A stretch of 36,268 nt of DNA from Acidobacteriota bacterium. GTDB lineage: Bacteria > Acidobacteriota > Vicinamibacteria > Vicinamibacterales > UBA2999. Where the stretch lies: positions 1 through 36,268 of the forward strand of contig JALHON010000014.1 in NCBI GenBank assembly GCA_022842985.1, given 5' to 3'. Positions 32,525 through 36,268 of this stretch are shown piece after piece (positions within the stretch are counted from its first letter, which is position 1; every line of letters starts with the position of its first letter). Below the pieces are notes generated by a model. The model had not been told where the DNA came from and did not search any database. It saw nothing but the letters and a program-made list of their open reading frames with translations. The position numbers and the translations under genes are program-made.

Positions 32525-33628
32525 CTATACGTTGAACTTGAAGAGCAGGACGTCGCCGTCCTTCACGACGTACTCCTTGCCTTCCATCCGGTAGAGGCCC
32601 TTTTCGCGCGCCGCCGCCACCGAGCCGCAGGCCACGAGATCGTCGTAGGCCACGGTTTCGGCCTTGATGAAGCCGCGCTCGAAGTCCGAATGGATGACCC
32701 CGGCCGCCTTGGGCGCCGTGTCGCCCTTGTGGATCGTCCAGGCGCGCACTTCCTTCTCGCCGGCCGTGAAGTAGGTCTGCAGGCCGAGCAGGTGGTAGGT
32801 CGAGCGGATGAGCGAGCCCATGCCGCTTTCCTGCACGCCCATTTCCTTCAGGAACGCGTCGCCTTCTTCGGGCGACAGGTCGATGAGCTCACTTTCGATC
32901 TGCGCGCTGATGACGACGGCCTCGCACGAGAGGTGCGCCTTCACGTACTCCCGCACCTTCACCACGTAGGGGTTCTGGTCCGCGGTGGCGAGCTCCGAGT
33001 CCTTCACGTTGCAGGCGAAGATCGTGGGCTTGTCGCTCAGCAGGAAGAACTGCTTCGCCACCGCGCGTTCCTCGGGCGAGAGGTCCACGGTGAGGGCGGG
33101 ACGTCCGGCTTCGAGCGCCTCGATGAGCTTGGCGAGCACGGCGTCTTCGGCGATCGCGCCCTTGTCGCCCCGCTTGGCGTCCTTGGCCACACGCTCACGC
33201 TTCTTGCTGACCGATTCGAGGTCCGCGAGCATCAGCTCGGTGTTGATGACCTCGATATCGCGCACCGGATCGACGCTGCCGGAGACGTGCAGCACGTCGT
33301 CGTCTTCGAAGCAGCGCACCACCTGCACGATGGCGTCGACCTCGCGGATGTGCGTGAGGAACTTGTTGCCGAGCCCTTCGCCCGTGCTCGCGCCCTTGAC
33401 CAGACCGGCGATGTCCACGAATTCGATCGCGGCCGGGATGACCACGTTCGTCTTCGCGATCTTCTGCAGCACGGCCAGCCGCGCATCGGGCACGGTCACG
33501 ATGCCGACGTTCGGGTCGATCGTGCAGAAGGGGTAGTTGGCGGCCTGCGCCCCGCGCGTGCGCGTGACGGCGTTGAAGAGGGTGGACTTGCCCACGTTGG
33601 GGAGTCCCACGATTCCGGCTCTCAGCAT
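32525..33628 (-). CDS. ychF: Redox-regulated ATPase YchF
   Basis: A 367-residue Obg-related P-loop protein, of normal length. G1 is GLPNVGKSTLF (residues 8-18), with IEFVDIAGLVKGA as the G3 region and CNVKDSEL at the G4 position, which reads N-x-x-D instead of NKxD; this fits ATP over GTP preference in YchF. A C-terminal TGS domain follows (LLGLQTYFTAGEKEVRAWTI). It acts at the ribosome and in stress responses. It is the last gene of the minus-strand run; its start sits inside a short inverted repeat after the Asp-box gene stop. Confidence 0.96.
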   Translation of the reverse strand: MLRAGIVGLPNVGKSTLFNAVTRTRGAQAANYPFCTIDPNVGIVTVPDARLAVLQKIAKTNVVIPAAIEFVDIAGLVKGASTGEGLGNKFLTHIREVDAIVQVVRCFEDDDVLHVSGSVDPVRDIEVINTELMLADLESVSKKRERVAKDAKRGDKGAIAEDAVLAKLIEALEAGRPALTVDLSPEERAVAKQFFLLSDKPTIFACNVKDSELATADQNPYVVKVREYVKAHLSCEAVVISAQIESELIDLSPEEGDAFLKEMGVQESGMGSLIRSTYHLLGLQTYFTAGEKEVRAWTIHKGDTAPKAAGVIHSDFERGFIKAETVAYDDLVACGSVAAAREKGLYRMEGKEYVVKDGDVLLFKFNV

Positions 33629-33629
33629 G

Positions 33630-33644
33630 ATAGGAACCTCCTAT
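33630..33644 (-). promoter_or_regulatory. Ribosome site of ychF within a 15-bp inverted repeat
   Basis: On the coding strand ATAGGA-GGT-TCCTAT lies one base before the ychF ATG, so AGGAGG is partly paired in a six-base stem. It fills nearly all the 17-bp gap after the upstream stop. Ribosomes ending there would open it, which suggests translational coupling. Confidence 0.4.
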
Positions 33645-33645
33645 T

Positions 33646-34713
33646 CTACTGCCGGATTCGCCCTCGACCGCCGGTGACCGCGACGCGCGCGATGCGGCCG
33701 CCAGACCCGGTGGCCCAGCCGGTGCCCGACGCCGCATGGATGCTCACGGCGTCGTAGCCCGCGCCGCCGGCCGGTGTCCATACGCCCGCGGCCTCGTCGG
33801 CCCGGTCGGCGCCCGCGGGACCCACCGCGAGCCATGCCCGCACCGACGGCAGCCACGTCACCGCCGAGCGGAAGCCGCCCACGCCCGGGGCCGGGGCGAG
33901 ACTCCAGGTGACACCGCCGTCGGATGTGAATGCGGCATTCGCGCCGGTGGCACGTTCCTGCGAGTAGTTGCCGCCCACGACCACGCCGTGGCGCGTGTCG
34001 CGGAAGGCCACCGAGAAGATGCCCGTGGCCTCGCCGGTCGCAAGCGGCGTCTGATGCACCGTCCACGAGCGGCCGCCGTCGGTCGAACGCACGACGCGCG
34101 ACTTCGTCGTGGCGAACCAGAGGCGCCGCGCACCAGACATCGCCACGTTGGTGCCGCTCGCCGCGAACGCGCCCTCGCCGGGCAGCGCCGGCGGCAGGTT
34201 GGCGGCGGGCACCGGGGTCCACGTGCGGCCGCCGTTCGTCGTCAGCAGGATCACGAAGCGCCCGTCCACAGAATCGCTGACCGCCACGCCGTGGTTGGCG
34301 TCGGCGAAGCTCATCGCGTCGAAGAAGGCGTTCGGATCGGTGTTGACGAAACGTTCGGTCCACGTGGCGCCGGCGTCGGACGTCTGGTAGATGCGCGAGG
34401 CCGCGCCGGGGCCGATGCTGAGCACATGCGCGGTGCGCGCGTCCGTCGCGTCGATGTCGCGGAAGTCGAGCGCCTCGGCACCCGGCACCGGGAGGCGCTG
34501 CCATGTCGTGCCTGCGTCGGTCGTGCGCAGCACGGTGCCGTTCGCGCCGCTCACCCAACCCACGGTGGACGACACCGCGCTCACGCCGCGCAGCCGCACG
34601 GTGACGCCGCTCGTCTGCGGCTGCCACCGCACCTCTGGCGTCTGAGCGGTGAGCGTGGCGACGGCCAGGGCGGTCGCCGCGAGCGCGAACATCGGGCGCA
34701 TCTGGTCAGGCAT
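33646..34713 (-). CDS. Exported YCF48-like / Asp-box beta-propeller protein
   Basis: A 355-residue protein with a signal peptide (cleavage near LTA-QT, residue 24). At least five Asp-box motifs (S/T-x-D-x-G-x-x-W) appear: TTDAGTTWQRL, TSDAGATWTER, TTNGGRTWTPV, STDGGRSWTVH and TSDGGVTWSLA. This is the BNR/YCF48 propeller, called photosystem II stability factor-like or oxidoreductase in databases; here it is a generic periplasmic propeller. The ATG overlaps the end of the cupin gene, which shows coupling. It may be a binding or assembly protein. Confidence 0.88.
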   Translation of the reverse strand: MPDQMRPMFALAATALAVATLTAQTPEVRWQPQTSGVTVRLRGVSAVSSTVGWVSGANGTVLRTTDAGTTWQRLPVPGAEALDFRDIDATDARTAHVLSIGPGAASRIYQTSDAGATWTERFVNTDPNAFFDAMSFADANHGVAVSDSVDGRFVILLTTNGGRTWTPVPAANLPPALPGEGAFAASGTNVAMSGARRLWFATTKSRVVRSTDGGRSWTVHQTPLATGEATGIFSVAFRDTRHGVVVGGNYSQERATGANAAFTSDGGVTWSLAPAPGVGGFRSAVTWLPSVRAWLAVGPAGADRADEAAGVWTPAGGAGYDAVSIHAASGTGWATGSGGRIARVAVTGGRGRIRQ

Positions 34714-35041
34714 CCTTCAGCATCACGAGCAGCATACGCGCCGGCACGGCCGCATCCACGCCGTGCGGAACGTTGGGCGGCAGGCGCACGACGGTGCCCG
34801 CCGTGGCGTCCATCGCCTGACCAGCGACCGTCACCGTCAGCGCGCCTTCCAGCACGAGGACGAGCGCATCGAAGGGCGAGGTGTGTTCGGTCAGGCCCTG
34901 ACCGGCGTCGAAGGCGAACAGTGTCACATTGCCGCCGCTCGCCTTGGCGAGGATGCGGCTGGCGATGGCCTGCGGCGTGGGCGTGATGAGCGCGTGCAGC
35001 GCGAGGACTTCCGCGGCGGGCAGGCGGGGTTCGGCAGCCAT
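34706..35041 (-). CDS. Cupin-domain protein
   Basis: A 111-residue single-domain cupin. Motif 1 is GQGLTEHTSPFDALVLVLEG (His near residue 53) and motif 2 is VRLPPNVPHGVDA (His near 93). The spacing suits a small metal-binding cupin, although motif 1 has only one clear His. Members often bind small acids or act as dioxygenase-like or sensor proteins. It lies 26 bp downstream of the HD-GYP gene and overlaps the Asp-box gene by 8 bp. Confidence 0.85.
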   Translation of the reverse strand: MAAEPRLPAAEVLALHALITPTPQAIASRILAKASGGNVTLFAFDAGQGLTEHTSPFDALVLVLEGALTVTVAGQAMDATAGTVVRLPPNVPHGVDAAVPARMLLVMLKDA

Positions 35042-35067
35042 GGTGGGGCGCCTCCTGCCTCATCGTC

Positions 35068-35775
35068 TCACGGCGCTGGCGGCGGCGCCCCGAGCGCGTC
35101 GAGGCGCTGCACGCGGGCGTGCCCGTCGCGCATCAGCCGGGTGAAGGCGTCCACCAGGAACGGATCGAACTCGGTGCCGGCGCGTTCGGCCAGATAGGCC
35201 AGCGTCTGTTCCTGCGGCCAGGCGTCGCGATACGGACGTTTCGTGCTGAGGGCGTCGTAGACGTCGCACACGTGCACGAGCCGGCTGCCGAACGAACAGC
35301 CACGGCAGTAGTGCAGCGTGGGGTAGCCGCCGCCATCGAGCATGATGTGGTGTTCGTAGGCCACGACGGCCGCCAGCTCGAGGTCCGCGTCGCTCTGCAG
35401 GATCATGCGGGCGCCGTCACTCGGGTGGCGGTTCATGATCTGCCGTTCTTCATCTGAGAGACGGCCGGGTTTGGTCAGCACCTCGAGCGGAATGCGTGTC
35501 TTGCCCACGTCGTGGAGCAGGCCCGAGACGCCGATGGCCCGCACCTCGCGCGGGCTGAGCGACAGCGCCTCGGCCAGTGCCATGGCCAGCACCGACACGT
35601 TCAGCGAATGGGTCGTCGTGTACTGATCGAACTCCTTGATCTGCAGGAGCGGCAGCAGCATGCCGGCATCGGCGTGCATCGCGATCGAGAGCGATCGCAC
35701 CACGGCTTCGGCTTCGAGCATCGGGATGGCGCGGCCGTCGAGCACTTCGGCCTGCATCCAGTGCAGGGTGTCCAC
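35068..35775 (-). CDS. HD-GYP domain protein (c-di-GMP phosphodiesterase type), C-terminal part after a frameshift
   Basis: A 235-residue reading frame with HD-GYP features: HSLNVSVLAMALAEAL, the metal HD in GLLHDVGKTRIP, NRHPSDGARMIL, AYEHHIMLDGGGYP for the GYP site and VHVCDVYDALSTKRPYR. It probably cleaves c-di-GMP. The variant HHIMLDGGGYP for HHExxDGxGYP is of note. The GTG at 35775 has no good ribosome site. The same frame continues upstream as VVTGLVEE and joins the end of the 35796-36221 frame if one base is restored, so this is likely the second half of one gene. Confidence 0.88.
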   Translation of the reverse strand: MDTLHWMQAEVLDGRAIPMLEAEAVVRSLSIAMHADAGMLLPLLQIKEFDQYTTTHSLNVSVLAMALAEALSLSPREVRAIGVSGLLHDVGKTRIPLEVLTKPGRLSDEERQIMNRHPSDGARMILQSDADLELAAVVAYEHHIMLDGGGYPTLHYCRGCSFGSRLVHVCDVYDALSTKRPYRDAWPQEQTLAYLAERAGTEFDPFLVDAFTRLMRDGHARVQRLDALGAPPPAP

Positions 35776-35795
35776 TTCTTCGACGAGGCCGGTGA

Positions 35796-36221
35796 CTACG
35801 CCGCGGCCGGCGTGGGCGCAAGGTCGAGGCCGACGCTGCCGAAGCGCACGCCGAGGTCGCGCATCTGGCGCTGCGCCGACGTGCCCGCCGTGGAGTTCGT
35901 GAGGCGCGCCTGGATCTCCTGCAGGAAGCCCTCGAACTCATCGCGCGTCATGCGCCGCTCGAACTCCAGTCGGCTGACGCCGCATTCGGCCAGGCGCGCC
36001 GACCATTCCCACTCGCGCAGATCACGCAGCGACTGCCGGCCGTAGACCACCTCGCCTTCGAGGAACGTGAAGCGGGGCAGGGCGCCATCGGCGAAGAGCG
36101 CGTCGAGATCCTCGAAGGCGGCATCCACGATGCGCTCGCGCGACGGATGCCCTTCCGGATAGAGCGTCATCACCGAGAGCGTCTGGGCGAACGTGTTGAG
36201 GAAGCGGACGGGATCGCTCAT
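35796..36221 (-). CDS. N-terminal domain of the HD-GYP protein, cut off by a frameshift
   Basis: A 141-residue frame beginning MSDPVRFLNTFAQTLSVMTLYPEGHPSRE, with FTFLEGEVVYGRQSLRDLREWEWS and the family-typical RMTRDEFEGFLQEIQARLT. I know this domain in front of HD-GYP in other bacteria as one polypeptide of about 380-400 residues. Here it stops at TAG (35798-35796) just after the Ala-rich linker PTPAAA, while the HD-GYP frame lies in another phase. Start ATG 36221. Either a real disruption, a programmed shift, or a sequencing error in GC-rich DNA. Confidence 0.78.
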   Translation of the reverse strand: MSDPVRFLNTFAQTLSVMTLYPEGHPSRERIVDAAFEDLDALFADGALPRFTFLEGEVVYGRQSLRDLREWEWSARLAECGVSRLEFERRMTRDEFEGFLQEIQARLTNSTAGTSAQRQMRDLGVRFGSVGLDLAPTPAAA

Positions 36222-36268
36222 GGCGTGGCAGGAGACACGGCCTCGCGTACCGCCGCGAGGGGCGAGGC
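36218..36268 (-). CDS. Possible 3' end of an upstream gene (partial)
   Basis: The frame reads ASPLAAVREAVSPATP-stop from the window edge, and its TGA overlaps the ATG of the HD-GYP N-terminal gene by 4 bp (ATGA). Such overlap is normal in operons, so this is probably the end of a coupled upstream gene. Only 16 residues are visible and no function can be given. Confidence 0.35.
   Translation of the reverse strand, partial: ASPLAAVREAVSPATP

Overview
The window is about 36 kb of gene-dense, high-GC DNA with mostly short intergenic gaps and frequent 4-35 bp gene overlaps. There are no rRNA, tRNA, CRISPR, phage or insertion-sequence genes that I can see. The mix (many secreted or lipoprotein hydrolases, an S9 peptidase, tandem YtcJ-like amidohydrolases, Asp-box and YVTN beta-propellers, a P-domain/FN3 exported protein, an HD-GYP protein with a family-specific N-terminal domain) fits an Acidobacteriota genome, perhaps Vicinamibacteria. 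That placement is an inference from gene style, not from a marker gene.

Layout. 1-2.4 kb: a partial medium-chain dehydrogenase-like gene diverges from a CDP-alcohol phosphatidyltransferase that converges on GTP cyclohydrolase II; a small lipoprotein follows. 2.4-6.1 kb, plus strand: an AGCS sodium/amino-acid symporter, a DUF952 protein, a secreted NTF2-like protein, an alpha/beta-hydrolase-fold lipoprotein that has lost its catalytic Ser and His, and a small exported protein. 6.1-11.1 kb: a class IV aminotransferase and an EF-hand protein (minus), then an exported S9 peptidase and an SMP-30-like propeller (plus). 11.1-16.8 kb: a run of small plus-strand accessory genes (DinB-like, membrane proteins, serine hydrolase, DHFR/RibD-like reductase, GNAT, DUF1801, a divergent FtsW/RodA-like membrane protein). 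16.8-22.6 kb, minus: lactate permease and two tandem paralogous amidohydrolase lipoproteins, with a small two-TM plus-strand gene between them. 22.7-26 kb, plus: STN-like exported protein, DUF2267, DUF523/TudS-like protein, and a second serine hydrolase. 26-32 kb: an exported cytochrome-c/YVTN protein (minus), a 969-residue modular exported protein (plus), and a DJ-1/PfpI plus NADPH:F420-reductase-like operon (minus) diverging from an HxlR regulator. 32.5 kb to the end, minus: a probable operon running HD-GYP, cupin, Asp-box propeller, ychF.

The most unusual content is in the joints between genes. A perfect 39-bp direct repeat brackets the first serine hydrolase and duplicates the start of the next gene, as if the hydrolase coding region had been dropped into the 5' end of a DHFR-family gene. 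Two forms of REP-like palindrome occur: a GGGGTCAGACCCC hairpin that has become the 3' end of the DUF1801 reading frame, and two copies of an 86-100 bp bipartite GGGGACAGTCCCC element, both placed between convergent genes. A 69-bp scar at about 27.6 kb holds the C-terminal codons of two different genes, back to back with stops outward. The HD-GYP gene carries a frameshift between its two domains.

I found no clear new defence or biosynthetic system. The candidates for new biology are the catalytically dead hydrolase, the SEDS-like protein, the Cys-less HxlR/DJ-1/reductase locus with its near-palindromic site, and the REP-like elements.
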